A stretch of DNA of 64,000 nucleotides from the NCBI GenBank assembly GCA_023480665.1, contig JAMCWR010000001.1, forward strand, positions 1-64,000, written 5' to 3'. The DNA comes from Gammaproteobacteria bacterium (lineage in GTDB: Bacteria > Pseudomonadota > Gammaproteobacteria > UBA9339). Shown here one piece after another: positions 7,597 to 17,470 of this stretch (position 1 is its first letter; the number at the start of each line of letters is the position of its first letter). The translations under genes were made by a program, and so were the position numbers. The notes under the pieces were generated by a model that saw only the letters and a list, made by a program, of their open reading frames with translations, did not search any database and had not been told where the DNA came from.

Positions 7597-9876
7597 TTAC
7601 TCCATCGGTTCACTAAAGCCACATTCTTTTTGCGGGCAAACTTTTTCTCTGCCTTTGCGTTTTGTAGTTTTAATCGTCAAAATTGGCCAACCACATTTTG
7701 GGCATTTTTCAGCAATTGGTTCGTTCCAAGTTGCGTATTTGCACTTTGGATATTCTGAGCATGAGAAAAAATATTTCCCATAACGTGATTTACGTTTCAA
7801 CATTTTCCCTGTTTTGCATACTGGGCAAACGATGCCAGTGTCTTGTGGCTTTTCGAGTGGTTCCATATGCTTGCAATTTGGATAGTTGGTGCAGCCAATG
7901 AATTTCCCATAGCGGCCAAATTTAATTTGCAGTGGCGAATTGCAAAGTGGGCACAGCCGATCTGGAATAATTTCAGGTTTACTACTTTCTGCTGAAGTTT
8001 GGTCAATGTTTCTTGTGTATTTGCATTCAGGGTAGCCACTGCAGCCGATGAACTTACCATTTTTGCCAAGACGTGAAGTTAAGGGCTTCCCGCATTCTGG
8101 GCATTTTTCCTCGAGCTGCTCTTGGGTGACATCTTTGCGTTGCACAGTAGCTTCGATATTGGCAACTAATTTTTTAAATGGATCCCAAAACTTTTTCAAG
8201 AGATTTAAGAATTTATTTTCGCCGCGCGCAATTTCATCTAATTCATCTTCAAGTTTTGCGGTAAATTCGTAATCAACGTATTGACTAAAATAGGTGGTGA
8301 GGAATTTAATTACGACTCGGCCGACATCAGTTGGTTTGAAGCGTTTATTGTCTAAAATTACATATTCACGATAAATAATAGTATCGATAATTGTTGCGTA
8401 AGTTGAAGGGCGGCCAATACCATATTCTTCTAAAGTTTTAATCAGGCTTGCTTCAGTATAACGTGGTGGTGGTTCGGTAAAATGTTGCTCATCATTAATT
8501 TTTAACAGATCAACTAAGTCGCCAACTTTTAATGGGGGCAGCATTTTTTCATCTGCATCTTGAGCAGCATCGTCTTGGCCTTCATGATAAACAGCGATAA
8601 ACCCAGGGATAACAATCGATGATCCATTTGCGCGAAAAGTATTTTTCTCGCCGCAACCAAGATCAACAGTTACAGTATCTAATGTTGCTGAGATCATTTG
8701 GCAGGCGACTGTGCGCTTCCAAATAAGAGTGTAAAGTTTTAATTGATCAGGGTTTAAAAAATTTGCCAATGATTCTGGTGTGCGCGCGGTGGCAGTTGGG
8801 CGAATTGCTTCGTGTGCTTCTTGGGCATTTTTTGATTTAGTTTTGTAAAACTTTGGTTGATCGGGAAGATTTTCTTTGCCAAAACGCTCGCTAATTGTAT
8901 TGCGAATTTCAGCTAGCGCATCATTTGCTAAATTGACCGAGTCAGTACGCATGTAAGTGATTAAACCAACCGAGCCTTCGCTGCCAATATCCATACCTTC
9001 ATAAAGTTGTTGTGCAGTGCGCATGGTGCGTTTTGCGGTAAAACCTAGTTTTCGACCTGCTTCTTGTTGCAAAGTTGAAGTGGTAAATGGCGGAGCAGGG
9101 TGGCGCTGACGTTGCTTTTTTTCAACTTTAATTATTTTGAGTTTTCCTTGAGCAGCGTTAATTAAATCATCTTTGATTTTTGCGGCAGCATCTTTGTTCG
9201 TGACCGAAAATTGTGTAATTTTTTGCTGGTCATATTCAATTAATTTTGCGCTAAAGTTTTGCGCGTCTTTTGCTACATCTGCAGTAATTGTCCAATATTC
9301 TTCGGGTTTAAATTTTTCAATTTCTTCTTCGCGCTCAACAATCATGCGTAGTGCTGGGCTTTGTACGCGGCCAGCTGATAGGCCAGGGCGCACTTTTTTC
9401 CACAGCAGTGGTGATAAGTTAAAACCCACTAAATAATCTAACGCGCGACGCGCTTGTTGTGCATCAACTAATTCCATGGAAATGTCACGTGGATGCGCTA
9501 GCGCTTCCTGAATCGCGGATTTTGTAATTTCATGAAACACGATGCGATAAATTGGCTGTTTTTTTAAGATCTTTTTTTCTTTTAAAAGCTCAGTTAAATG
9601 CCAAGAAATAGCTTCGCCTTCGCGATCAGGGTCGGTAGCCAGATATAATGCTGAGGCAGACTTTAGTGCTTTGGAAATTTCAGCCACATGTTTGGCATTT
9701 TTTTCAATAATTTCATAGTGCATGGCGAACTTGTGTTCTGGATCAACTGCACCTTTTTTTGGGAGCAGGTCACGCACATGGCCATAAGATGCAAGCACCA
9801 AAAAATCTTTGCCAAGATATTTTTTTATGGTTTTAGATTTCGCAGGAGATTCAACAATTACTAGGTTTGTAGTCAT
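7597..9876 (-). CDS. topA: DNA topoisomerase I
   Basis: 759-residue type IA topoisomerase that relaxes negative supercoils. The TOPRIM domain is at the N-terminus (LVIVESPAKSKTIKKYLGKD; DPDREGEAISWHL). The active-site tyrosine sits in GLITYMRTDS near residue 307. Four C-terminal zinc-ribbon repeats follow from about residue 585: EKCPECGKP, RLCPLCNSP, IVCPVCKTG and a final EKCPKCGWP with KVCPQKECGF. It is shorter than the roughly 865-residue E. coli enzyme, mainly at the C-terminal end. It follows smg by 19 bases in the conserved dprA-smg-topA order. Confidence 0.97.
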   Translation of the reverse strand: MTTNLVIVESPAKSKTIKKYLGKDFLVLASYGHVRDLLPKKGAVDPEHKFAMHYEIIEKNAKHVAEISKALKSASALYLATDPDREGEAISWHLTELLKEKKILKKQPIYRIVFHEITKSAIQEALAHPRDISMELVDAQQARRALDYLVGFNLSPLLWKKVRPGLSAGRVQSPALRMIVEREEEIEKFKPEEYWTITADVAKDAQNFSAKLIEYDQQKITQFSVTNKDAAAKIKDDLINAAQGKLKIIKVEKKQRQRHPAPPFTTSTLQQEAGRKLGFTAKRTMRTAQQLYEGMDIGSEGSVGLITYMRTDSVNLANDALAEIRNTISERFGKENLPDQPKFYKTKSKNAQEAHEAIRPTATARTPESLANFLNPDQLKLYTLIWKRTVACQMISATLDTVTVDLGCGEKNTFRANGSSIVIPGFIAVYHEGQDDAAQDADEKMLPPLKVGDLVDLLKINDEQHFTEPPPRYTEASLIKTLEEYGIGRPSTYATIIDTIIYREYVILDNKRFKPTDVGRVVIKFLTTYFSQYVDYEFTAKLEDELDEIARGENKFLNLLKKFWDPFKKLVANIEATVQRKDVTQEQLEEKCPECGKPLTSRLGKNGKFIGCSGYPECKYTRNIDQTSAESSKPEIIPDRLCPLCNSPLQIKFGRYGKFIGCTNYPNCKHMEPLEKPQDTGIVCPVCKTGKMLKRKSRYGKYFFSCSEYPKCKYATWNEPIAEKCPKCGWPILTIKTTKRKGREKVCPQKECGFSEPME

Positions 9877-9895
9877 AAAATTAGTTTAATTTGGT

Positions 9896-10360
9896 TCAAA
9901 CTTTTTGGGCAGTTGTTTCTAATAAAAAATTTCGTAGTTGTTTTGCAGTGCTGTTTTCTGGGCGACTTAGCAGAACAATTAGCGTTACCCATTTTACATC
10001 GATTAATTGAAGTTGTTGGTGGTTAAGGTCTAACAGTTGATTAATAATAATTTCACGCATTTTCATATCGATAATATTAGCTCTTTCGAGAGCGAGTATA
10101 AAATTGCGGCATTCTACATTTAGTCTTAAGCATTCTTCTGGGCTAAAAATGCGCAAAGTTTGGCGGCTTGTATCAACAAACTCTTTTTCTTGATCAACAA
10201 GGCTGTGTAGCCACTCAAATGCTTGAAAGATAACATCTTCACTAAAGCCTGCTTGTTGCAACTTGTTAATAATATGAAGACGTTCTTTAGAGATAACGAA
10301 ATTTTTTTTCGAAAGATCATCAAATATATATGCTAATACATCTATTATATTTTGGCGCAT
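9896..10360 (-). CDS. smg: Smg family protein (DUF494)
   Basis: 154 residues, the usual Smg length, with the family pattern MRQNIIDVLAYIFDD at the start, RIFSPEECLRLNVECRNFIL in the middle and LDLNHQQLQLIDVKWVTLIV near the end. Function is not established; it is nearly always encoded between dprA and topA, as here. It overlaps the dprA end by 16 bases, indicating translational coupling. Confidence 0.95.
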   Translation of the reverse strand: MRQNIIDVLAYIFDDLSKKNFVISKERLHIINKLQQAGFSEDVIFQAFEWLHSLVDQEKEFVDTSRQTLRIFSPEECLRLNVECRNFILALERANIIDMKMREIIINQLLDLNHQQLQLIDVKWVTLIVLLSRPENSTAKQLRNFLLETTAQKV

Positions 10361-11481
10361 GTTTTTGTCCGCACATAGCCTCCAGGAGCTGAGGCAATTA
10401 ATTTTTCTAGTTCTAAAATCGGCAGCATCGCAATCACATCCCGTGCTTTGAGCTTGCTCCGAGCAATCAAAACATCGATTGGTGTTACCTCATATCCTAT
10501 ACACTCTAGCAGTTTTTTGTAATCCCGATCAAGATTAATTTCTAAATTTAAGGATTTATTAACCGATTTTTGGTGATTTTTGAGCTTGTTAATTGCCGGA
10601 GCGAGTTCTTCTAAGATATCTTCCGTGGTTTCAACAAGCTTTGCGCCTTGGCGAATAATGTTATGACAACCTTTTGCGAGCAGATTATTTATGGACCCAG
10701 GAACTGCAAAGACTTCGCGATTTTGTTCGGCGGCAAATTTTGCGGTAATGAGTGAGCCGCTTTTGAGGGTTGCTTCTACCACTAAAGTGCCAACACTCAG
10801 GCCACTGATAATTCGATTTCGCAATGGAAAGTTTTTTGCAAGCGGGACGGTTCCGATGGGGAATTCCGAAACAAGCGTGCCATTTTTTTCTAAAATTTTA
10901 TGCTGAAGCTTTGTGTTACTTCGGGGGTAAATAATATCAAGACCAGTGCCCATAACTGCTATTGTTGCACCATTTGCTTCAATTGCACCAAGGTGACTGG
11001 CGGTATCAATACCCATCGCAAAACCACTTGTGATTGTGATGCCATTTGTTGCTAGTTCATTTGCAAATTGATATGCGTTTTCAACCCCGGTCGGGGTTGG
11101 GTTTCTGCTGCCGACAACAGCAATTTGCAGTGTCAATATATTAGCTAAATTTCCGGCAACAAATAATACTAGAGGCGGCGCAGCTATTTCTTTTAGTTGC
11201 GGCGGATATGTTTGATCAAAAATTGTAACGATGTGATGGTTTGGCTCTTTTGCAAAAGCCAGATCATTTGCAACGCCCGCCCAATTTGGATCGCGAATCT
11301 GCGCTGTAATTGTTTCCGCAAGGTTTAAATTATTTAAGTAATTTGGCGATGTAAAAATTTCCTCCAAGTTATCTAAATATTTAAGCAATTTTTGTTGATG
11401 ATAAAACATCACATCCGGAATATGGTTTAGCGCCAATAAATATTCTAAATTTGTTTTTTTATTGATTTTATTTGTAGCCAT
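10345..11481 (-). CDS. dprA: DNA-processing protein DprA
   Basis: 378 residues. DprA binds incoming single-stranded DNA in the cytosol and loads RecA during natural transformation. The Rossmann-like domain is plain: QIAVVGSRNPTPTGVENAYQ, GFAMGIDTASHLGAIEA, VMGTGLDIIYPRSN, FPLRNRIISGLS and FAVPGSINN. A C-terminal winged-helix-like segment (about residues 315-370) and an N-terminal helical region complete the usual length. It is the first gene of the dprA-smg-topA block. Together with comF and the pilM-N-O-Q cluster it supports competence. Confidence 0.96.
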   Translation of the reverse strand: MATNKINKKTNLEYLLALNHIPDVMFYHQQKLLKYLDNLEEIFTSPNYLNNLNLAETITAQIRDPNWAGVANDLAFAKEPNHHIVTIFDQTYPPQLKEIAAPPLVLFVAGNLANILTLQIAVVGSRNPTPTGVENAYQFANELATNGITITSGFAMGIDTASHLGAIEANGATIAVMGTGLDIIYPRSNTKLQHKILEKNGTLVSEFPIGTVPLAKNFPLRNRIISGLSVGTLVVEATLKSGSLITAKFAAEQNREVFAVPGSINNLLAKGCHNIIRQGAKLVETTEDILEELAPAINKLKNHQKSVNKSLNLEINLDRDYKKLLECIGYEVTPIDVLIARSKLKARDVIAMLPILELEKLIASAPGGYVRTKTCAKI

Positions 11482-11550
11482 AAACTTTACCCATAAAATA
11501 TGCGAAATTAATTATTTTGCAATACAGGGTATGGTATGCAAAAAGAGTTG

Positions 11551-14355
11551 TTAATGTTTAGAATCGAAGTATGCATTCATAAAGGAAAGCATGTTCAGAT
11601 CAGAACTATTCGGCGTTTCAGGATTTAATGGCGCAGAACTAGCATGGAAGCTTCCCGAAAACAATGAACCTGAAGAAAGTGGTTCTGGTGCATGCGTGCG
11701 ACTACCTCTAATTTGAGGTAGTGGTGGGGGTGAGAAGAAATTGTGGGTGGGGGCGGCTAATCTTTGGCTAATATTTGGGTTTGGCAGCGGTTGTGATGAC
11801 GTAGCTTGTTTGCCTTGTTTTAGTTCTTGTAACTGTTTTTGAACAATATCCAGATTTATCATTGTTTGCTGGAGTTCAGCTGTGGTTTCCTCAAGTTGTT
11901 TTTGGAGCTCCTTATTTTTATTGTCACACTCATTGACTAAGTCCATTGCTATCTTTTTATGTTCATCAATTTCTTGTTGAGCTTTTTCCGCTTTTTCTGT
12001 GTTAGCGATATTTTCTGCTGCAGCTTTTTTTAATTGTGTTTCAAGCTCAAGAATTTTCTGTTGAGCTTGAGCTAGTTTAGCTTGGAGCCCTTGGTTCTCT
12101 TTTTGTAAAAGTTCACTTTCTGTTGTTTTTGCCGATGGGGGTTGTGGCACGTTTTGTGGTGGCGCTGACACTGGTATAGCAGCCGGAGCTTCTAAAGCTG
12201 TAGTTGGTCTAAGTTTTTTTAGGGCTGTTGCTTCTTCTTCTTTTTTGGCGCTTTCTTCCTTGCTTTCTTTCTTTTCCTCTTTTTTTTCTCCTTCCTTTTT
12301 TTCATCTTTTTCATCCTTTTCTTCTTCATGGTCATGTCTTCTTTTCCTTCTTCTCGCCGGTACTTCTTCAGTCTTTTCTTCAGCTTTTTTTTCACCCTTT
12401 TTTTCTTGATCCTTTAGGCTTGCTGCTAATGCAGTTTTTAAGGCCACATCTTCGCCTTGCCCAGATTGCTCAAGATCATCACCACGGCCAAGTTCACAAA
12501 ATGATTTTGGAATTTCGCCATTTGGCATTGTTGCTTGTAAATCTCTCTCGGTCATAGTTAATGTATGGCTTATATTCAACCTTTCACCGCTTATTGATTT
12601 TGCCTCAGGTACAACAGCAAGTATTTTTTGCTCTGAGTGTGTTTCTATTGCCGCCGCCTCATCCATAAGGAGAGTATGTCTGTATTGGTTAATTCCCATT
12701 ATAATATTAACAAGCGTATCCGTTGGGTCTGCATTTTGCTGTAATAGCCATAAAGCAACAGCGACAGCATCACAGCTGTATTTTTTAAAGTTTGCATTTC
12801 GTTCGTTAAGATTTGGAAATTTTAGCAAAATTGTAATCAATGCTAACATTATCATTAGTTTGGCTTTGTTAAAGTAGAGGTTGCATGCTTTTTTAGTAGC
12901 AGCATCGTCTTTATAGTTTCTATCTAGTTCTGCTAATTGTTTACATAGCTCCTGGAACGCGCTCTCAATCGTACTTGGATTTTGATTTAATCTTTCAATT
13001 GTAATGGCAGTATTTTTTAAAACTTGCAGAATGAGGGCGATTAGTTTTAATTTTGGCCATTGCATTTCGTTTGCATTAGCAGCCTTAGCTAAACTTTCTT
13101 GTGCCGCAGTGTTATCGCCAGTAAAAACAGCCAATGCTGTTAGATAATCTTTTTTTTCCTTTTCAGAAATATCAGGCGCACTAAACCCTAAAACATTTAG
13201 ACTCCGACTTAAAAGCGAGCCTGAACTTGAATATGGGCCGCTGCTACTAAGGCTAAGGATACTATCATTAATAAGCAAAAAGTCAGCGAAATTAACCGTG
13301 GCGTATAGTGCTGGAAAATTTACCACTACTTTGCTTTCACTTACAATAGTAACTTGGGGTAGGGTATAACCGCATGCTACTTTTGCAGTACTTTTTGCTT
13401 CTGTTAGTTCTATTTTTTTCTCTTCTTTTTTCTCCTCTTTTTTTTCTTCTTTTCTCTCCGCTTTTTTCTCTTCTTTTTTCTCTTCGCGATTTGGTGCGAT
13501 GGCGTTAAGTGCTGTTGTTGGTAGTATATTGCGCAGCAATTCATCCATCAAATATCTTAAATTGGCATTTCCTCTTGTTACGCAAAGTTCGTTGATTATG
13601 TCTAATGCTTGAAAATAACAATTACGTCGTGATGGTCCGCTCAGCCTTTCGATTACTGACTCTTTGCTCCACTCTACTTCGATCGGTGATGGTCTAGGTG
13701 ATGATATATCTATTGCTTCTGGGATTTTAGAGCAAATATCTTCTAAGAGATCTACGTACAAAGCTTGTGATGTGCCATTTTGCTGCGTATAGGAAGCATG
13801 CAATCGCAGGAACTCTTCTAACCGTTCAATTAAGTTTAATAATATGCTTAATTTACAAGTTTTATGAAGTTGCAATAGTGGCGGCGGTGGCGCGCTATAG
13901 CTATATGAATTTAAAATGCGCTCTGCTTGTGATAAATGCGCTATGTAGTCATTTAGTTGCAAAAAAGCTGCGCGTAAATCATGAGTGCTTTTGCGTGGTT
14001 TGGCTTCCAAAACTAATTCAAAAATGCTTCCAACAAACCGAGCTCCTGTGCTTGCTGTATTATGTAAATTCCGCATTATTTCCTGACGTTTTTCATCCTG
14101 AAGCTTTGCATCCTCGGGTTTTGCTGGTTTTTGGTTGGTGATATGTGCAAAAACTATCTCGGTGCAATCTGTCAGTGCTTTGCTCGTCGCAGTATTTATT
14201 ACTAGCGGAATAATTTCATCTGGATGCGCGCTTGAGCTTGAGTGTGCTTGTTCACCAAAAATCTTTATGTCATTAAAATCAAGCTTCACTTGTACGCTTA
14301 CAAGAACACTATCTCTAGGTAATAGTTTTTGGTAAAAACAGACCTCAGTTGGCAT
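11551..14355 (-). CDS. large coiled-coil protein with Lys/Glu tracts, unknown function
   Basis: 934 residues, not recognised. No signal peptide or membrane segment. Residues 1-285 and about 330-630 are mostly helical and mixed. Two highly charged tracts lie near residues 288-315 and 640-715 (EEKKEEKKAERKEEKK; EKDEKKEGEKKEEKKESKEE), with a basic patch RRRKRRHDH. A long coiled coil spans about 745-855 (KAQQEIDEHKK region, heptads of L/I). The C-terminus is Pro/Ser-rich and ends in LSFMNAYFDSKH. A perfect TATAAT lies 17-22 bases before the ATG. It separates dprA from def, which normally lie next to each other. Composition resembles secreted effectors of amoeba-associated bacteria; this is inference. 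Confidence 0.7.
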   Translation of the reverse strand: MPTEVCFYQKLLPRDSVLVSVQVKLDFNDIKIFGEQAHSSSSAHPDEIIPLVINTATSKALTDCTEIVFAHITNQKPAKPEDAKLQDEKRQEIMRNLHNTASTGARFVGSIFELVLEAKPRKSTHDLRAAFLQLNDYIAHLSQAERILNSYSYSAPPPPLLQLHKTCKLSILLNLIERLEEFLRLHASYTQQNGTSQALYVDLLEDICSKIPEAIDISSPRPSPIEVEWSKESVIERLSGPSRRNCYFQALDIINELCVTRGNANLRYLMDELLRNILPTTALNAIAPNREEKKEEKKAERKEEKKEEKKEEKKIELTEAKSTAKVACGYTLPQVTIVSESKVVVNFPALYATVNFADFLLINDSILSLSSSGPYSSSGSLLSRSLNVLGFSAPDISEKEKKDYLTALAVFTGDNTAAQESLAKAANANEMQWPKLKLIALILQVLKNTAITIERLNQNPSTIESAFQELCKQLAELDRNYKDDAATKKACNLYFNKAKLMIMLALITILLKFPNLNERNANFKKYSCDAVAVALWLLQQNADPTDTLVNIIMGINQYRHTLLMDEAAAIETHSEQKILAVVPEAKSISGERLNISHTLTMTERDLQATMPNGEIPKSFCELGRGDDLEQSGQGEDVALKTALAASLKDQEKKGEKKAEEKTEEVPARRRKRRHDHEEEKDEKDEKKEGEKKEEKKESKEESAKKEEEATALKKLRPTTALEAPAAIPVSAPPQNVPQPPSAKTTESELLQKENQGLQAKLAQAQQKILELETQLKKAAAENIANTEKAEKAQQEIDEHKKIAMDLVNECDNKNKELQKQLEETTAELQQTMINLDIVQKQLQELKQGKQATSSQPLPNPNISQRLAAPTHNFFSPPPLPQIRGSRTHAPEPLSSGSLFSGSFHASSAPLNPETPNSSDLNMLSFMNAYFDSKH

Positions 14356-14371
14356 ATTATTCTCAAGTTAA

Positions 14372-14377
14372 ATTATA
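14372..14377 (-). promoter_or_regulatory. -10 element for the 934-residue protein gene
   Basis: Perfect TATAAT on the minus strand ending 17 bases before the ATG; no clear -35 is seen. Confidence 0.4.
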
Positions 14378-14595
14378 GACAAAAAATATTCTGTGCGGAT
14401 ATTTTTTTAATTATTCAGTGAAGCTCATAAACAACATTATAAGCAACATTTATTAAAGAATTATTAAGACTACCACACCTATCTCAGACCCGGCTAGTTT
14501 GAAAAAATCCACATATAATCAAATGCTTTTTTCGCAAAACATGGCGTCCCCGAGATAAGATAATTGAAATTTTGTGCTGCTTTTTATGTATCATA

Positions 14596-14604
14596 TGCTA
14601 AAAT
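14596..14604 (+). promoter_or_regulatory. possible extended -10 of def, near-leaderless
   Basis: TG-C-TAAAAT ends ten bases before the def ATG at 14614. If used, transcription would begin about three bases before the start codon. No ribosome site is visible before def, which fits. Confidence 0.35.
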
Positions 14605-14613
14605 CAAATTAAT

Positions 14614-15138
14614 ATGGCAATTTTAAAAATAATTCAATATCCAAATCCGCTTTTAAAGCGCAAAGCATACCGAGTCAAAGATGTGAAAGACCCGCGTGTG
14701 CAGCAAATTATCGCTGATATGATAGAAACACTGGCGCACACCTCAAATTGTGCCGCGCTTGCTGCCACCCAGCTTGCAATTGATATCCCACCAAGCATTA
14801 CTGTAATAAATTCACCAGTAAATCCGGGTGAAGTAATATGCTTGGTTAATCCAGAAATTATTTCCGCTTCAGGGAAGGTTTCCGATGTAGAAGGGTGCAT
14901 GTCGGTTTATCCTGCAGAAATAAATGCTGTTGTAGAGAGATCGCAAAAAGTGCAAGTGAAAGCACAAGATCGCACAGGTGAATTGATTGAATTTATTGCC
15001 GAAGATTATTTTGCCCGCTGTATTCAACATGAGTTAGACCACTTAAATGGAATGCTCTATATTGATAGACTATCTCCCTTAAAAAAATCTCGCTTCTTGA
15101 AAAAAATTACTAAATTGCTTAGTGATATAAAAAGATAA
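14614..15138 (+). CDS. def: peptide deformylase with variant motif I
   Basis: 174 residues. Removes the formyl group from the N-terminal methionine of new proteins, acting after Fmt in the initiation cycle. Motif II is EGCMSV (metal ligand Cys95) and motif III is QHELDH (His139, Glu140, His143), so the metal site is intact. Motif I, normally GxGLAAxQ, reads CAALAATQ (residues 46-53): both glycines are replaced. It is therefore probably active but divergent. fmt, usually the next gene, lies 7.6 kb away. Start is the first ATG; no ribosome site is visible. Confidence 0.93.
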   Translation: MAILKIIQYPNPLLKRKAYRVKDVKDPRVQQIIADMIETLAHTSNCAALAATQLAIDIPPSITVINSPVNPGEVICLVNPEIISASGKVSDVEGCMSVYPAEINAVVERSQKVQVKAQDRTGELIEFIAEDYFARCIQHELDHLNGMLYIDRLSPLKKSRFLKKITKLLSDIKR

Positions 15139-15160
15139 TTAAAAAACCTAAGGAGATGCT

Positions 15161-16528
15161 ATGAAAACTGTGAACTCATTTACTTTTTTTATAATTGCTT
15201 GCGCTGGTTTGGGAGGAATTTTATATGGATATGACATCGGCGTAATTTCAGGCGCGATGCTTTTTATTCAAAAATCTATTCCGATGACGCAAAGCCAATT
15301 GGGCGTTATTGTTGGAGGAATGCTCAGCGGTTGTATGGTCAGCACATTAGTTGCTGGGCAATTAGCAGATAGCTTTGGTCGTAAGACTATGATCATAGCT
15401 GCTTGTTCGATATTTGCAGTTGGGATTATCTGTATTTTATCTGCACAAAGTTTTGCCATGCTTTTTTCTGCGCGTTTGTTGCTTGGTGTTGGGGTTGGTA
15501 TAGTTTCAGTTGCTGTTCCTTTATATCTATCTGAAATTGCGCCGGCAAATATTCGCGGGCGTAGCATCACTACTTTTCAATTGCTACTTACTTTTGGCAT
15601 TGTTTTTGCTTATTTTATCGATCTATTATTCACCCCCTCTGGGAATTGGCGGGCCATGTTTGCGGTGATTTTAATCCCCGTGGCAATTTTATTAATAAGC
15701 ATGCTGTTTTTGCCGGAAACTCCGCGTTGGCTTTTATCAAAAAACCGCAGAAATGATGCTGAAAAAGTTTTACTGAAAACTCAAAGTATAGATGAAAGCA
15801 AAATCGAACTCGAACTCGAGCAGATTGAGACTGCGCTAAAAACCACCAAAGAAAGTTGGCGTGCGCTCTTTGCGCGAAATTTATGGCTACCGCTTTTTGT
15901 TTCACTTGCTATTGCCATTTGTAATCAGCTCACTGCGATTAATGTTTTGTTGCAATATGCACCGCTTATCATTAAAAAAGCTGGGTTTCACTCGGATGTG
16001 TTTTCCATGTTTGGCACAATTGGTATTGGATCAGTAAATTTTTTAACTACGATACTCGCGTTTTTTCTAATTGATCGCTTTGGTAGACGTAAACTCCTAA
16101 TTACTGGTACATCCGGAATTATCATTGCTTATTTATTTTTAGGATTTTTGCCGTATTTGGGATTTGCGGAACAAACTCAGGCGCAACTTTCTTTTGCTGG
16201 GCTAATTACTTATATTTTCTTTTTTGCCATTGGTCCTGGCGCAGTTGTTTGGCTTGCTATGTCAGAATTACTGCCAACTAAAGTTCGTGGTAAGGGGCTT
16301 GCTTTGGCATTATTTTTAAATTCGCTTACTTCAGCGCTGCTTTCAACTTTATTTTTACCTCTGCAACAATTTTTAGGTATGAGTGGATCATACTTTTTAT
16401 TTGCGGGTTGTACGGTTGTTTATTTCCTGGTCGCAACATTTTTACTGCCTGAAACCAAAAATAAAACTTTGGAGGAAATTCAATTATTTTATGAGAAGCT
16501 CATTCCAAAAACCAAAAGTTCAAGCTAA
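15161..16528 (+). CDS. MFS sugar porter, likely GlcNAc uptake
   Basis: 455 residues with about 12 predicted membrane segments. Sugar porter (SP) family signatures: GILYGYDIGVISGAM in helix 1, a loop 2-3 motif ADSFGRKTM, PETPRWLL after helix 6, DRFGRRKLL between helices 8 and 9, and the C-terminal PETKNKTLEEI. It is an inner-membrane proton-linked sugar importer. An AAGGAG ribosome site precedes the ATG. The next gene begins three bases after its stop and encodes a GlcNAc kinase-like protein, so GlcNAc or a related amino sugar is the probable substrate. Confidence 0.9.
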   Translation: MKTVNSFTFFIIACAGLGGILYGYDIGVISGAMLFIQKSIPMTQSQLGVIVGGMLSGCMVSTLVAGQLADSFGRKTMIIAACSIFAVGIICILSAQSFAMLFSARLLLGVGVGIVSVAVPLYLSEIAPANIRGRSITTFQLLLTFGIVFAYFIDLLFTPSGNWRAMFAVILIPVAILLISMLFLPETPRWLLSKNRRNDAEKVLLKTQSIDESKIELELEQIETALKTTKESWRALFARNLWLPLFVSLAIAICNQLTAINVLLQYAPLIIKKAGFHSDVFSMFGTIGIGSVNFLTTILAFFLIDRFGRRKLLITGTSGIIIAYLFLGFLPYLGFAEQTQAQLSFAGLITYIFFFAIGPGAVVWLAMSELLPTKVRGKGLALALFLNSLTSALLSTLFLPLQQFLGMSGSYFLFAGCTVVYFLVATFLLPETKNKTLEEIQLFYEKLIPKTKSSS

Positions 16529-16531
16529 CAC

Positions 16532-17431
16532 ATGACGACAACGCACGACATTTTTATTGGAGTAGATGCTGGAGCTACTAAAACAAAAGTGGTGATCGAA
16601 GATAACCTTGAGAATTTTTTGGGTGAAGCATATGTTGGTGCTGCCACTATAAGATTTGATACAAAAAAAGCTTGGCAAACTATTTTAAACGCTATAAATA
16701 AAGCCTTATCTACAAAAGGAATAAATTTAGAAGATAAGTCTTTGCGTTTTCATGCTGGGATGGGTTTGACGGGTTGCGAGATTGAAGAGTGTTATCAAGA
16801 ATTTATAAACACCAAACATCCTTTTCAAACATTAGTTGTCAAACAAGATTCTTACACTGCGTGTTTAGGCGCGCATGCAGGTTGTGATGGCGCAATTATT
16901 ATTGTTGGCACCGGTGTTTCTGGGGTTGAAATTCAAGGCGAGAAAATAATCCAAGTAAGTGGCTTTGGCTTTCCGCATGATGATCAGGGCAGTGGCGCGT
17001 GGCTCGGATTAAAAGCGATTAGCTTCACATTTATGTGGCTCGATGGCAGAATAGATTCTGATTCGAAACTCTTAGATGATATTTTTCAAAAGTTTGATCG
17101 GTCTTTACCAAAATTAATAACTTGGGCAAATGCTGCAAAGCCCACGCAATTTGCGGAGATCGCTCCTTTAGTTTTAGCGCATATTCCAAAAGAAGATCCT
17201 ATTGCCATGAATTTGATTAAGCGTGCGGCAAAATATGTTGATGCTGTTGCAGCGGCGCTAGTAAAACGCAGTGAAAATAATGTAACTTTGCCATGTGCGT
17301 TGTTTGGGGGTGTTGCATCTTTTGTTGAGCCATGGCTTGATGTAAATTTAAAAACGCGACTTGTTCCACCAAAATATGATGCAGCTAAAGGCGCTATTTT
17401 AATGCTAAAAAAGCATGTACAAGGAAAATGA
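16532..17431 (+). CDS. N-acetylglucosamine kinase-like protein (BadF/BadG/BcrA/D family)
   Basis: 299 residues of the ASKHA sugar kinase type. Phosphate-1 motif FIGVDAGATKTKVVIED at the N-terminus, phosphate-2 region IIIVGTGVSG near residue 130, and an adenosine-site stretch CALFGGVA near 255. Predicted to phosphorylate GlcNAc to GlcNAc-6-P in the cytosol. Its place between a sugar porter and the SIS/nagA genes supports this; other amino sugars cannot be excluded. Translationally close to the transporter (three-base gap). Confidence 0.85.
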   Translation: MTTTHDIFIGVDAGATKTKVVIEDNLENFLGEAYVGAATIRFDTKKAWQTILNAINKALSTKGINLEDKSLRFHAGMGLTGCEIEECYQEFINTKHPFQTLVVKQDSYTACLGAHAGCDGAIIIVGTGVSGVEIQGEKIIQVSGFGFPHDDQGSGAWLGLKAISFTFMWLDGRIDSDSKLLDDIFQKFDRSLPKLITWANAAKPTQFAEIAPLVLAHIPKEDPIAMNLIKRAAKYVDAVAAALVKRSENNVTLPCALFGGVASFVEPWLDVNLKTRLVPPKYDAAKGAILMLKKHVQGK

Positions 17432-17470
17432 AAACCGTTCAGTTTAGAAATTTGTGGAATAATAAACCCC

